The notes below the pieces were generated by a model. It had not been told where the DNA came from. It was given only the letters and a program-made list of their open reading frames with translations, and did no database searches. The translations under genes and the position numbers were made by a program. A stretch of DNA of 64,000 nt from Sindora glabra (lineage: Eukaryota; Streptophyta; Magnoliopsida; Fabales; Fabaceae): contig CM035234.1 of the NCBI GenBank assembly GCA_020226215.1, positions 72,557,135 to 72,621,134 of the forward strand, written 5' to 3'. Of the stretch, positions 35,621 to 47,740 are shown in pieces. How positions within the stretch are numbered: the stretch's first letter is position 1; every line of letters begins with the position of its first letter.

Positions 35621-38600
35621 ATGCAGAGATGGAACAGAAAGAGAGCCCCTTTTCCCTTGATTGCGCTCATCTTCATTGTCCTCATAGCCTTCTCAACTCT
35701 CCACAGTGAAAATGGCATTCCACAAATTAATGAAAACCCCGATCGTGTCCATAATAATCTAGAAGCTTCAGTCAAATATGTGAAGCCCAACCTGCCTGGT
35801 CATCTAAAACAAGCTTCAGGTATTGTTATGATAAACTCAATGATACTTTTCTGGAAAGAAAGAAAGAAAAAATTCAATTTTTAGTCAATATGTTTGCTTA
35901 TTTGTCTTTAATTTTTGCTTTTTCCTTGAACTGTGAAATGGTTTTAAGTAAATTTATCAAATTTTAGAGATTTTGGATAGATTCAGTATATGCAACTCTA
36001 CGAACGAGTACAGTGGCCGGAAAATTGCGTGGGTTGACCGTTCAAAGCATTCTGGTGACCGGAAAGTGAGTTCTCAAAGCTGTGACGTTTTCTCTGGTAA
36101 ATGGGTTTTCGATAATACTTCATACCCATTATACAATGAAGCAGATTGCCCTTATATGTCAGATCAGTTGGCGTGCCACAAGCACGGACGGTCTGATTTG
36201 GGGTACCAGTACTGGAGATGGCAACCTCATAATTGCAATTTGAAGAGGTGATTTTCTGTTTGTAGCCTTTATATATCTATACACATTTATATAGGACAGA
36301 GTCAGTTTCTCATCTTTTTGAGAACTTGATTTCGGGTAAGTTTGAATTCGTAGAGTTCATTCTTAGCCTTGTTGCAAATAAGCATAGTTTGGCTATGTGT
36401 GTGTGTGTGGTTTTTTTTTTTTTTCTTTTTTTTGGGTCGGTGGCATGAGGTTCAGTTACTGAATTTAAGGTTATAAGGTTATTATCAACGTTTTTTCTTT
36501 TTTTATTAAATTGAGATTTGTCTGAATAAATTGAGATTTTTTTAATAAATTGAATTTAAGGTTCAGTTATTATCAACGTTTTTCCGAAATTGGAGGTTGT
36601 TACTTGTAGGGTTGTTTTATTTGGTAACTACTAATTAATGCTGCTTTATAATTAAGTTGCAGAAATGGTTAAATGTGGGTTCTTTTTTCTTGGCATTGCT
36701 TGTTTCTTTTTCTCTAGCTTTCTTGCCCATCAACTGATTCTTTGTCTCAAACAGATGGAATTTGAGGGAGATGTGGGAGAAATTGAGAAATAAAAGGCTA
36801 ATGTTTGTTGGGGATTCACTAAACAGAGGGCAGTGGATATCAATGGTATGTATGTTACAGTCAGTAATTCCTGCTGATAAGAGATCAATGTCACCAAATG
36901 CTCATCTTACCATTTTCAGAGCAGAGGTAAGCAAGATCCCTATCCTGGAAAATGCTTCATGAGCCTTTTCTTTTAAGCTTTTGTTACCTGTGGTGTAAAG
37001 CTGAGTGTGAGTTTATTGACATATTTTTCTAATGCTTTAAATACTAAAAATAGGTTACTTAACTGTGTGAGCCAATATGGCTTGGTATGCAACTTTTGGC
37101 AGCACTAAAAATTTTGTGACAACTTGAAATATTTCACTAAGAACCATCTGAATATGATGAGACAAATTCATAAACTTTTCAATCTATGCCTCTTCTATGC
37201 CACCATTATTGAAAGCGTTTCTCTACCTTTGGTATTTAAATTGCACAAATTTTGCGTGGTGGTTTGCAAACTTGCAGTTTTATTCTGAGTTTAAGTTTTA
37301 TGATGTTGTTTGAGTTTGTACAAATTCTTTGATTCAACTTCTATGTTGGTGATAATTTGTTAACAATAACTAACTTATGTTGTTAAACTCCCCCCCCCCC
37401 CTTTCCTTTCCCATATCCTAATTTTTGACAAAAATGCTGTATCAGATCTATATTGCCCTTGTATCTCTACCAGTGCAACATAGATGTGCCTTTGTGTGTT
37501 TTCAAGTATTTGACAGTATTTCTTAATAAAAACTTAGTTTTCATTATTCTTGAAGCTATGCAATATTGAAACTATTTGTGGTGATGGGGGTGTGTGCTTG
37601 ACTATCACTGTTGCCAGCGTCTGGAGATCTCATGAACTTACCAAACTATTGCTTTTGTTCCATTTTGCAGGAGTACAATGCAACCGTGGAATTCCTATGG
37701 GCTCCACTTCTCGTTGAATCTAATTCCGATGATCCAGTGAATCACAGATTAGATGAAAGGATAATTCGTCCCGATTCAGTTCTGAAGCATGCCTCAAAGT
37801 GGGAGCATGCTGATATACTTGTTTTTAACTCATACTTGTGGTGGAGACAAGGCCCAGTCAAGCTACTGTCTGTATCAGTTCATGTATCAATGGAGTTATG
37901 AGGAAATTACTATCCTCAGTGTTCTAATCGTATCTGTGCTCCTGCAGATGGACTGCTGAAGAAAACGCAGCTTGTGAAGAGCTAGATGGGCTACGAGCCA
38001 TGGAGTTGGCCATGGGAGCCTGGGCAGACTGGGTATCTTCAAACATTGATCCCCTCAAGAAGCGTGTCTTTTTTGTGACAATGTCCCCAACTCATCTCTG
38101 GTGAGCATTCAATCCCTATATTTGCATGTAATCAGATTTTGTTTGATCCTTTGCTATTATGAATGATATTTTTTCCAGTTTGCAATCTGATGCCATACTT
38201 TTATTAGATGAGATATGGGTATTAACCAATGTTTTAAAAAATGGACGGGTCATTGAATAAAAAAATGAGAGCGGTTTAAGATTTTGATGGTTCAACCTGA
38301 TTGAATTGAAATTATAATATAAACTAAAAATACTGAAGTATAACAATTACAAATAATTAAATCATCATGAAGTTAAACTTACGTATATAAAATATGAAAA
38401 ATATATGAAATATTATCAAATAATTTCACAATTTTATAAGTTCATAATTCAAATTATCACAATAATAACAATAATAATTCTGAACTTAATTTTGTTGTTA
38501 TGTGACTTTCATTTACATGGACAAGGTAATTTTTTACTACTTGGGCCTTGAACTTTAAATATGTGTATAATATTAAGTAAAAACAATGTTATTTTTGGAA

Positions 38601-39402
38601 AAAATTGTCAATTAAAAAAAAAAATCAACCAGTTGACCATGACCAATTTGCACGATTTGATTGGTTTGTCACTAGTTCACTGATTTTCTAATTGATTTTT
38701 TTAAGGCCAGTTTTAAGAGTTAGCTAGACTGGTCACATGGCTGGTTTACGGATTTTTTTGATTGAATTGGCCTGTCCAATCAGTTTTTTAAAACATTGGT
38801 ATTAACTGTTGGGGATAGGGTATCCTGGTCGTTGGTCTTATACCATTGCTTGTAGTTCATTCTCAGAACTTGCAGAGCTAAGTTAGTAACTGTCATTCAT
38901 CTCATAAATATGTATAATTTTGGATGGTGCAATGCAGAATTCATGTTATTTTAAGCAATGACTATAGATTAATTTCTTGCTTTTGCTTTCTGCAGTCACA
39001 TATATGCATCTTCTGTCTAAATTTGGGACTCTCGAGATCTACTTAATTGTGATTTTTGTTTTAGACTTTATCTGGGCATTTTCTCTTTAGAGTTGTCATA
39101 CACCAACCCTCTTCTATAGAACAATATAATTTAAGGATTTGGGTTATGCCTCCTTTCCCACAGAGCAACGAGTACATCCAAATAGCTCATGTAGTATGCA
39201 TTTTATCATAGTTAAAGAATACTGCATATTTGGATGCCTCACAAAATCAGAAACTCTCTGACCCAAGGCGATCTATGTCCAGTGAAAAGTCCTGAATTCA
39301 ATTCTTAGATATAATACTGTTGAAAGAAGTTTACCATTTATTATTCCTGTCCCAAATAGAGATTAGTTTTATGTGGGGATACATGGGTGTAAATTAATCC
39401 CA

Positions 39403-39438
<36 letters not shown>

Positions 39439-40157
39439 AACTCTCCTTTATTGTAAGGACACCAACGTATTTTAAGAATAGCTCGGGGACATCGGTCAGA
39501 AGAGTGTTGCCAAGCTTGTTTATTGCACTTGAGTTTTGCACAAAAGTAATTCTTCACAACAAAACGTGTGTGACAGGAAACGTGTTGGCACGTTATGAAG
39601 TTAGAGTTCAGATATATAGGATGATTATTGAAAGTAAAATGTATTGCATGAATATGATACGAAATAGAGTTTCCTGGTTTTTCCTGCTGGAATGTCCTGC
39701 AGTTGCATTCATAATCCATTCGAACTGGGAACACTTCCAAATTATGATTGCGTACTGCAGCATCCTAAGATCAATCAGCTATCAAACTATCTATAATTTT
39801 CACTGATGAGTTCTATTCTCATTCAGGAGCCGAGAGTGGAAATCAGGAGGCGAAGGCAACTGTTACGGGGAGTATAGCCCCATTGAAAGGGAGAGCTACT
39901 GGGGAAGTGGTTCTGATTTGCCTACAATGCGCATGTTAGATAAGATACTAAGCAGGTTGGATTCTAAGGTTTCTGTACTCAACATAACCCAGCTGTCAGA
40001 GTATCGAAAGGACGGCCATCCGTCCATCTTCCGGAAGTTTTGGGAGTCATTGCGCCCAGAACAATTGTCGAATCCTCCATCTTACTCTGATTGCATACAT
40101 TGGTGCTTGCCCGGCGTACCTGATGTCTGGAATGAGTTACTATTCCATTTTTTATAG
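35621..40157 (+). CDS. TBL-family xylan O-acetyltransferase (TBL34/35-like)
   Basis: Six exons: 35621-35819, 35968-36247, 36755-36926, 37671-37867, 37948-38100, 39827-40157. They join in frame with GT-AG introns to 1332 nt, 443 residues. The ATG at 35621 is the first usable one: a TGA lies in frame at 35573. The family transfers acetyl groups to xylan xylosyl residues in the Golgi during secondary wall formation (known for ESK1/TBL29 and TBL3, 31-35). Seen here: basic N-terminus then one membrane segment (about residues 10-27); linker; PMR5N/TBL domain about 102-160 with Cys105, 127, 136 and 156 ([31 protein letters not shown]); catalytic GDS at 179-181 ([11 protein letters not shown]); [13 protein letters not shown]; DxxH at 422-425 ([16 protein letters not shown]). 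The length suits TBL34/TBL35 (about 410-450). The exon 4 donor (GTCTGT) is weak but is the only one that keeps the frame. Intron 5 carries a MITE. The gene looks intact; the exact TBL number is inferred. Confidence 0.93.
37390..37401. repeat. C12 homopolymer in intron 3
   Basis: Twelve consecutive C followed by TTTCC, within the 744-bp third intron. A likely length-variable site. Confidence 0.95.
37868..37947 (+). other. intron 4 of the TBL gene, 80 bp
   Basis: Short intron with donor GTCTGT and acceptor CTGCAG. If retained, the frame reads ten more residues to a TGA at 37899, truncating the protein before the DxxH motif. Splicing CT|A joins KLL to WTAEEN. Confidence 0.8.
38226..38799. mobile_element. 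574-bp MITE in intron 5 of the TBL gene
   Basis: Ends CCAATGTTTTAAAAA and TTTTTAAAACATTGG are perfect inverse repeats. Flanks TATTAA at 38220-38225 and 38800-38805 are a perfect 6-bp duplication; because ACC...GGT also pairs, the split could shift by a base. Near the ends the interior carries GGTTCAACC and ACCAGTTGACC phrases typical of a widespread dicot MITE type. No coding capacity, so it depended on a partner transposase. It sits 125 bp after the exon 5 donor. Confidence 0.92.
39406..39436. repeat. (TA)n microsatellite in intron 5
   Basis: Thirty-one bases of AT alternation, 390 bp before the exon 6 acceptor. The YIYIYI-rich minus-strand frames here are products of this repeat. Confidence 0.95.
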
Positions 40158-40376
40158 AGAAACAGTCTATAGTGTATGATTCTTGATTGATTATGAGAGC
40201 TGCTGGCATTTGCATCAAGAGATTGGCTAAATCTGCTGCTGTTTTCTGAGTGAAACAGCTGATTTCTTTCAACAGTTTAGGCTTTAATTATTTATGGCAA
40301 GATAATATCTATAGGAAAAGCTCATTTTCTTGTATATAAATGAAGAAGTATTATGTACCTTAATACCTCCTAATTA

Positions 40377-40382
40377 AATAAA
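40377..40382 (+). terminator. candidate polyadenylation signal of the TBL gene
   Basis: AATAAA 220 bases after the stop codon at 40157, in a normal position for a plant 3' UTR. A preceding TATATAAATGAAG (40332) may act as an upstream element. Confidence 0.55.
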
Positions 40383-41169
40383 ATATCCCTAAAATCATGG
40401 TAGTGTAGAAAAACTACTTTCAAAAGAGGAAATTATTATTATATTTAATATTAAACATATCAATTATTTTTTATTATACTAATAGTTTATAATTATATTC
40501 TTATTAAAGATATTTTCTGCAAAAAGAAATGCAGCATTAAGGAGAAGTTGAAATGAAGAAAGATCACAATGCTCAGATTCCTTGTTAGTATCTAGTTTCA
40601 TACAGGGGAAAGCACAGGAAGTGGAGATAGGTATTTGCTTAAAATCTTTTCCTTTCTGCATTTTCTTTCATCTCATTTTCTAGAGTCATTAGTATTTTTC
40701 CTACCTTGCTGAATAAGTGAAAAAATTGATGCAGTAGGAAGCACACTGCAAATTTGTGTATGTGATTAGTTGACTTGAAAAGCTGTTTAAAACTAACAAT
40801 GGGAATAATATTTTTGCTTAAAACTAACAATAGGAATAATATTTTTACCGCTTGGAAAAGCTGCCTATTATTGAAGAAGATCCAACCTGAAGGGATGGCC
40901 GGAAGAACCTTTTCATTATGGATATTCTGTTTGTTTCATGGAAAATATTTTTTACAAAATATAATTATAAAAATAATAATATAAAAAAATATTTTATTTA
41001 TTTAATATTAAATATAAAAAAAAAGTTATTTTTTTTATTTTAAAGAAATTATTTTTTTATTTTTAAATTTTTAAATATTATTATTTTTAATTATTAATAT
41101 AAATTGTATATCAATTTTATTAATTTATATATAAATAACATTTTCTTTTTATGAAAAACGCTTTTCGAC
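40383..41169. other. TBL downstream region, nothing coding
   Basis: AT-rich. A direct repeat of about 28 bp (AAAACTAACAATGGGAATAA / AAAACTAACAATAGGAATAA at 40788 and 40818) is the only structure seen. Confidence 0.5.
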
Positions 41170-41650
41170 AAAAGAAAGAAAGGCTCAGTATGTTACAATG
41201 GTATGAAATGTGGGATCCACAGGTGTGAGGTCCAAGAAGTACGTGATTCCTGCGTGGCCTTGCCAATCAGGATGATCCACGTGTTCTGGTTATGCTTGCT
41301 TAAAAGTGAGTCTTTCGGCCGCGTAGCTTAAAGTGGCATTTTTCCTTTTGGTCAATCTTCCTTAAGATGGCATCATTTTTTCCACGGAGCTCAAAGGCGT
41401 TATCCTCAGGCATTGCGGCGACAAATAATCCGAGCAGTCTGTATTGGGCCGTCCGATCGGATTGGGATATGTGGCTTAAATGAGCTTAGACCATTGGGCC
41501 TCGCCGCATTTTTGTTTGGACTTAGGCTTTTGACTAATGGGCTGTATTTGGGCCGTTTGGTTATGTTGATGTCAATATTGTTCATCAAAATAGAATTTCA
41601 GTATTTCATCGTACTCCGAGTTAACCTGTGACTGGGAGGATCAATCATCT
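41170..41650. promoter_or_regulatory. promoter-like GC-richer island
   Basis: Contains a G-box CCACGTG (41277-41283), a CCAAT box (41263-41267) and four TGGGCC/T 'site II'-type motifs (41445-41450, 41495-41500, 41538-41543, 41549-41554) within 110 bp. Such clusters are typical of promoters of housekeeping genes in plants (TCP-bound). Two overlapping frames here (41413-41631 plus, 41406-41588 minus) match no family I know. No downstream gene body was recognised on either side except the TBL 3' end, so it may serve an untranslated RNA or be a promoter stranded by transposon insertion. Confidence 0.4.
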
Positions 41651-42473
41651 GGTCCCTTATTAGTGCTAGACCCCTATAACAAGGCGGCAAGAGAAATGCA
41701 TCCTGTACAGAAAGAAAGAGCTTTCACATAACTGACATTTCTAATGGGGTATTATTCTTGGTTTTTTTTCCCCTCTCTCTTCCTCTGTTTTGAATTTGAA
41801 CTCAGGATGTAATGTGTATTAAGTAATTTATTTTGTTAGAAGATTTCTAATATAAATTGCCGGTTACAATTTTGAATTGTTGGTTCTTACCGGGAATAAA
41901 TGTTGTCCGGCAACATATTAGTATAAGGGGCAAATTATTTTTTATTTACACGTGATTTTGTCTTTTTTCACGTAATTTATCTATAGTTTTAAGTATTATA
42001 ATTTATGCACTTATATTTTCAATTGTTAATACTTTACTTAAATAATTTTTTATCTAAAATTTACAAAGAATTTATATGCATTTCATGTTTGATGTGCACT
42101 TAGAATAATTTTCCCAAAGAAAAATTATTCAACATCCTCTTTTTAGCAATTGTAGATTAAATTGTAAAAGATAAATCTCAAATAGAATTTTTTCATGACT
42201 TAATTTTAAGTGAGTTTCAAATTCAATTAAAAATTGTGGAAGTAGAGATTACATAGAATATATGTTAGTTTTTTTTGGGTTAAATTTTAGTTAAAAATAA
42301 TTTAGGTAGATAAATTATTAACAAATAAAGGTGAATTGCAATAATTACAATAACAAGTAAGTTAATTAAAAAAGAGTAAAATTATAGGTGAGTAAAGTAT
42401 AATATTACCAAATACAAATAATTCAATTTCCATTAGTAAAATTCAAAAAATTCCATAAGCTCATCATCACCAA
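41651..42473. other. possible transcribed leader-like sequence, no coding region
   Basis: Continues from the promoter-like island. It has a pyrimidine-rich stretch at 41761-41790, then becomes AT-rich. No frame or domain recognised. Confidence 0.4.
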
Positions 42474-43840
42474 TGGCCATATCCTAGCTTATTCCATGGA
42501 GATCTGGTTTCGAAATTCAAAATTCAAACTTTATTTGCATATTAAAGGTTTAATACAACAAATTATTGTAAAAGCTCCATAAATAATGAGCAAATGGCCT
42601 TTTATCACAATCAATGTTTGTTTGGTTAGATAAACGGCCATGAAATATGCTCCAATTAGGGTGGCAAGGAGACTTAATCTTTGAGTTTGAAATTTGTTGA
42701 ATTTGTCTGCTTGGTTCATGTAGTGCTTTTGTTAATGTAGGCAATTTTACTCATAAGAGATGATAGTGGCAATCTTGACACTTTTCTAGCTAGTATCATC
42801 CTATAAATTGCTACGTTGGTTTTTTTGCCACCACAATGTAAAAATCACCAAATAGCATTATTAATGTTATTCTCACTCTCTCCTCACAAACTGTGAAGTT
42901 AGAGGTGAGTGAATGGAATGAGAATGAGATTATGAATCCATATTAAAAGTGGAATGAGCATTTTATTCCATTTTTTATGTTAGTGAAATGTGTAGACAAT
43001 TAAATTAAAATTTAATCTATTAATCTTCACCTCACAAATTAAGTCAAATAGAAAAAAAACTATTTATTAAAGCTTAAAATCCTACAGAGAAAATAGGTGG
43101 ACCCATAAAATATCTTGATAGATAAATTAAATTATGTTACATGTGCATGATGATTTAGGTAGACCAATTAAAATATGTCTATTTATTAATGATATCTGTT
43201 AACAAATAAAAAGCCACCATGTATCATGATATGTTATCTAGACCAATAAGAAAATTGCTTTTTAAATACATTTAAACATAAACATTTAAAATTAAGATGT
43301 TTATCTTTAAGTACCTCTTGGCAATTGTATAAATACATGGCTCATTAGTGCTATTGAGGGGAACAACAAGTCATAAACAAAAAGAAATATAAAACTTTCC
43401 CAAAAGCTTTACTAATAAAGATAAAAGCCATTCAAAGTCTTTCATCTCAATCAGGAACAATTGTTCCAACTTGAAGATTTTAACCACAACCTTCAAGCTC
43501 TTGAATTTTTTCAAACACAATACTTTTGTGAAGGTTCAACTTTTGATTTGAGAACAAGTTTTCTAATAGCCTTCCTTCGAATTCAAAGATTCAACTGTTG
43601 ATTGGAGATCAAGCTATAGCCCTCCCTCGAATTTAAGATTCAACCTTCGATCTAAAAATAAGCTTCATTAGAGCCTTTGTTCAAAGTCAAATTCAACTAT
43701 TTAATCTAAGATCAAGTTTCTTTAAAACCTTTTATCAAAACATAGCACCCACCACGTTCAAGATCAAATTTCTTGATATATATAAAGATTAATCATATTT
43801 ACAAATTAAAATAAAAGTACTGTCTCATAATTCATATGAA
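42474..43840 (+). repeat. 1.3-kb direct repeat, copy 1 (LTR-like)
   Basis: Aligns with 45144-46500 over nearly its full length: shared blocks ATATCCTAGCTTA, CAACAAATTATTGTAAAA, AAACGGCCATGAAATATGCTCCAATTAGG, GAGGGGAACAACAAGTCATAAA and CATAGCACCCACCAC. Starts TG at 42474. Reads like an LTR: TATA-like GTATAAATACATGG at 43328, then an ACAACAAG leader. It lacks the last part seen in copy 2. Confidence 0.85.
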
Positions 43841-45143
43841 CATCAGGTACTCTTTACTAAAATACTATACTCTTAAACATCTAACAGTTCAAGTTACATG
43901 GTATACTAGTAATCACATATGATTTGGGGATCTACCTGTAAAGAAAAAATTAAAACACAATAAAATAAGTGTTTTAAATACTTAGTGAGCCTATTTACAT
44001 TCCAATTTCTAAAATAATTCTATAAAGATTTTATCATTAAACTTATAAATATTTAATTTATAATAATTGTCTATCAACATAATCTAAATTTATCAGTATA
44101 ACTGGATTCAAATCTAATATACAACTAATATATAATCTGCGAGTAAGAATGGTGAGGAGGTATAGGTTCCACCTTGTGTCTCCTATTTCAGCTTTATTCC
44201 TCCATTCCAGCCTTATCCCTCTCTCCAATATAATGTCCCCCATATGAATAAAATTTACCTTTTTCATAAGGCCACCCCTTTTAAAGGTTACGATATGGTC
44301 AATATACTTCCCACCATAATTTTCTTATATTTCAAATATAACTATAACCTATAATTTCAAAGAAATTCATAGTTTCCTATGCAAAAGCATATTTTATAAA
44401 ATAACCATATACATAATATCAATCATACATCATTTATTTATCACATTTTATAATTAAATTAGTAATTATATTGTAAATTCTTTTATTTTCAACACTACTA
44501 ATAATATTAAATGGAAATTCTAAACTACAATCCTCAATTCATACTTTCTCAAAATTTTCTAAACAAAATCTAAGCCTAATTGAAATTATTTAAACTAAAC
44601 ATAATTATTATAAAATATTGTATAAAAATTAAATTAAATTAAAAATAGAATAAATAGGACTCATCTCAATTCTCCCCAAAAATACCTCTTCTTTCTCTTT
44701 TTTCTCTCCTTTCCTGTGTTCTTCTTCTTTTTTCTTTCTGGCCATTTAGGCCACACACCCCACTCATATTTATAAGGTGTGAATGGAGGTGATAACGCTG
44801 CCATTCACCCTTAAATAATATTATTTTAATATTTTATTTTTTAAATCTCATTTTTATTTTTCAATTTTACCTTTTGCCTTTTTAAGAATTTACATTCTTG
44901 TCCCCATCAAATATTTTTCAATTTTACTGTTTCACTTTATAAAAATTTACTTTTTTAGCAATATAATTTATTTTCAAATTTACCCTTTTTCCTTTATGAA
45001 AAATTCTGAATATGTCCATATATTTTCTAAAAATTATTTATTTACTTTATTTGAAAATTTACATTATAACACATTTGTAATATTTTTATATTTTTATCTA
45101 AAAATTTTATTTATTTAAGAAATTAAAATATTTAGCTATTACA
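43841..45143 (-). mobile_element. LTR-like segment in reverse orientation between the two repeats
   Basis: Read on the minus strand it begins TGTAATAGC at 45143. It has a TATA-like TTATAAATATGAG near 44770, a purine-rich leader (44680-44740 complement) and, near its end, GGCTCACTAAGTATTTAAAACAC, a phrase usual near the 3' part of Tekay-like gypsy LTRs. No target duplication was established, so the left limit is approximate. It may be a solo LTR inserted in a larger element. Confidence 0.5.
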
Positions 45144-46610
45144 GGCAATATCCTAGCTTAGTCTGTGCAGATTTGGTTTCAAAATTTAAAATTCAAACTT
45201 TACTTGCATATCAAAGGTTTGATACAACAAATTATTGTAAAATCTCTATAAATAGTGAGCAAATGGCATTTTATCACAATCAATATTTGTTTGGTTAGAT
45301 AAACGGCCATGAAATATGCTCCAATTAGGCTGGTAAGAACAATTGATCTTCCAGTTTGAAATTTGTTGAATTTGTCTACCTAGGTTCATGTAGTTCTTCT
45401 ATTAATGCAAATAATTTTACTCTTAAGAGATGATGGTGGCAATCTCGATATTTTTCTGGATAGTATTATTTGATTAATTACTATGTTGTATTTTTACCAC
45501 CATAATGTAAAAATTAGCAAATAGCATTATTAATGTGATTCTCATTCTTTCCTCACAAATTGTGAAATGGGATCCATATCATTATTTATTAGAGGGTAGT
45601 GAATGGAATAAGAATGAAATAATTTGAGCATTTTATTCCATTTTTTATGTTAGTGAAATGTAGAGACAATTAAAATTTAATTTATTAATTTCCACCTCAT
45701 AAATCAAGTCAAATAGAAAAAAGCTATTTATTAAGGCTTAAAATCCTATAAAGAAAATAGGTGGACTCATAACATATCTTGATAGACAAATTAAATTATA
45801 TCATATGTGCACGATGATTTATGATTTAGGTTGACCAATTGAAATATATCTATGCATTAATGATATCAATTAACAAATAAAAAACCACTATGTATCATGG
45901 TATGTTATTTAGACCAATAAGAAAATTAGTTTTTGTATATATTTAAAGATAAATATTAAAAATTAAGATATTTATCTTTTAGTACGTCTTGGCAATTGTA
46001 TAAATACATGGCTCATCAGTGCCATTGAGGGGAACAACAAGTCATAAAAAGAAAGAAACATAAAACTTTCCTAAAGCTTTACAAATAAAGATAAAAGCCA
46101 TTCAAAGTCTTTTACCTTAATTAAGAACGATTGTTCCAAGTTGAAAAATTTAACCACAACATTCAAGCTCTTGAATTTTTTCAAACATAATGCTTTTATG
46201 AAGATTCAACTTTTAGTTGGAGAACAAATTTTCTAATAGCCTTCCTTTGAATTCAAAGATTCAACTTTCAATTGGAGATCAAGCTATAGCATTCCTTCGA
46301 ATGTAAGATTCAACCTTCGATTTGAAAATAAACTTCATTAAAGCTTTTGTTCAAAGTCAAATTCAATTGTTTAATCTAAGATCAAGCTTCTTTAAAACCT
46401 TTTATCAAAACATAGCACCCACCACCTTCAAGATCAAATTTCTTGAAACCTCCAATCAAAACCAACTTGAAAAGAAGAATAAAAGGACTATCTTGTATTC
46501 CATTTTTTTAATTTAAGAATTAGAAATTAGATTTGTACTCCATCTTTATTAGAATTAATAAAATTATTTGTTTAGCATAAATTTATTTATTGAGAAATTT
46601 TTTATGTACA
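45144..46610 (+). repeat. 1.3-kb direct repeat, copy 2 (LTR with primer-site-like end)
   Basis: Second copy of 42474-43840, extended by a tail with TTGTACTCCATCTTTATTAG and AATAAAATTATT (poly(A)-like region). It ends at TTTTTGACATGTTTAGTGGAACC, which resembles the common gypsy junction TTGGCACGCCTAGTGGGACC. That makes this copy a probable 5' LTR whose internal region starts near 46617. Confidence 0.7.
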
Positions 46611-47740
46611 AATTTTTGACATGTTTAGTGGAACCATCTTTACCTTTTATCACTTTTCTTTAAAATCAAGTTCAACTGATATTTTCAATGAAGCAAGTCT
46701 TCTATAACCCATTATTTAAATATGGAGCAAATTCTCTAATTAACCAAGCAAGTTCTGATCCTAAACTTGTAAAAGCAAGCTAACTCAAACCTACCAAATT
46801 AATTCAATGACAAAAAATTATATGTTAGGCTATTCTTAAGTTAGGCTACTTTTTCACTAAGTAAGGGTAGATCAAGTTGTTACAGTATTAGTTTAAGTCC
46901 CACTCTTAAGTTAACATTTACTAAGCAAATCCAAGTGAGTTTTATAACTTATTATATTTTATTATTATTATTATTACATTAGTTATTTATTTATTATCAA
47001 TTTTACATCATTAATTAATTAAAATATATTATTATTAAATATAATTATATTTTATTATTATCACTTAAAATTTTATTAAAAAGAAGAAATTAGGATAAAT
47101 TTTAATGAGACAATTGAAATAAAAATTATATATTTTTTAAAAGATTGAATATGAATTCTTTCAAAAAAGAAAGTAAGAAATTTTTTAAATATTATTGTTT
47201 AGGATATATTGGAAACTTTTCAATATATTAAAATTTTAAATTAAAATCTTGTCACATTTAATATGTGAAAGAAAATATTGACTAAAAATAATTTAATCAC
47301 TTGTAAAAAATTATTTATAAAAAATGCATTTAATTTAAATAAGTTAAGTTTAAATTTGAAGTATAATAAGTTTTGTAACTAAAATCACATATTAAAAATT
47401 TTGGGTGATTAATTAGTGGTGGAAAACTTTAAATTTTATATTAAAATTCCTTCTATTATTGTTGTTATGATTACTTTTATTAATATAAAATATAATTATA
47501 TTTTATTATTATCATTTAAAAATTATTATTATTGTTATTTAATAGAAATAAAAAAAATAAAAAAATAAATTAAGATATAACAAATTTTCACATGAAAACC
47601 TTATTAAGAAGGGTAAAAACTACAGGACCTAATTTAGAAAATTTTTATTATTAAATAAAGTAAGTATAAATATTTTACTAACTAAATTTACAATATGAAT
47701 ATGTCACCATTTTTTATTATCTCTTTCACCCAATAATAAT
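46611..47740. other. probable gypsy leader followed by AT-rich hAT flank
   Basis: The first 250-300 bp reads as a retroelement leader continuing from the LTR. Beyond about 46930 the DNA is very AT-rich, without a frame, and leads into the hAT relic. No coding sequence seen. Confidence 0.4.

Noticed and set aside
35497..35884. Alternative frames around the TBL first exon
   Set aside because: The frame starting at 35576 uses TTG and is only the upstream part of the true exon frame. The frames at 35497 and 35563 are shadows. The ATG at 35621 gives the membrane anchor expected for TBL proteins.
38116..38346. Minus-strand frame of 76 residues
   Set aside because: It straddles the left end of the MITE in intron 5. 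A chance frame.
39341..39806. Three overlapping frames in TBL intron 5
   Set aside because: They cover the (TA)n repeat and intronic sequence. The YIYI run is repeat-encoded, and they lie between a good donor (38101) and acceptor (39826).
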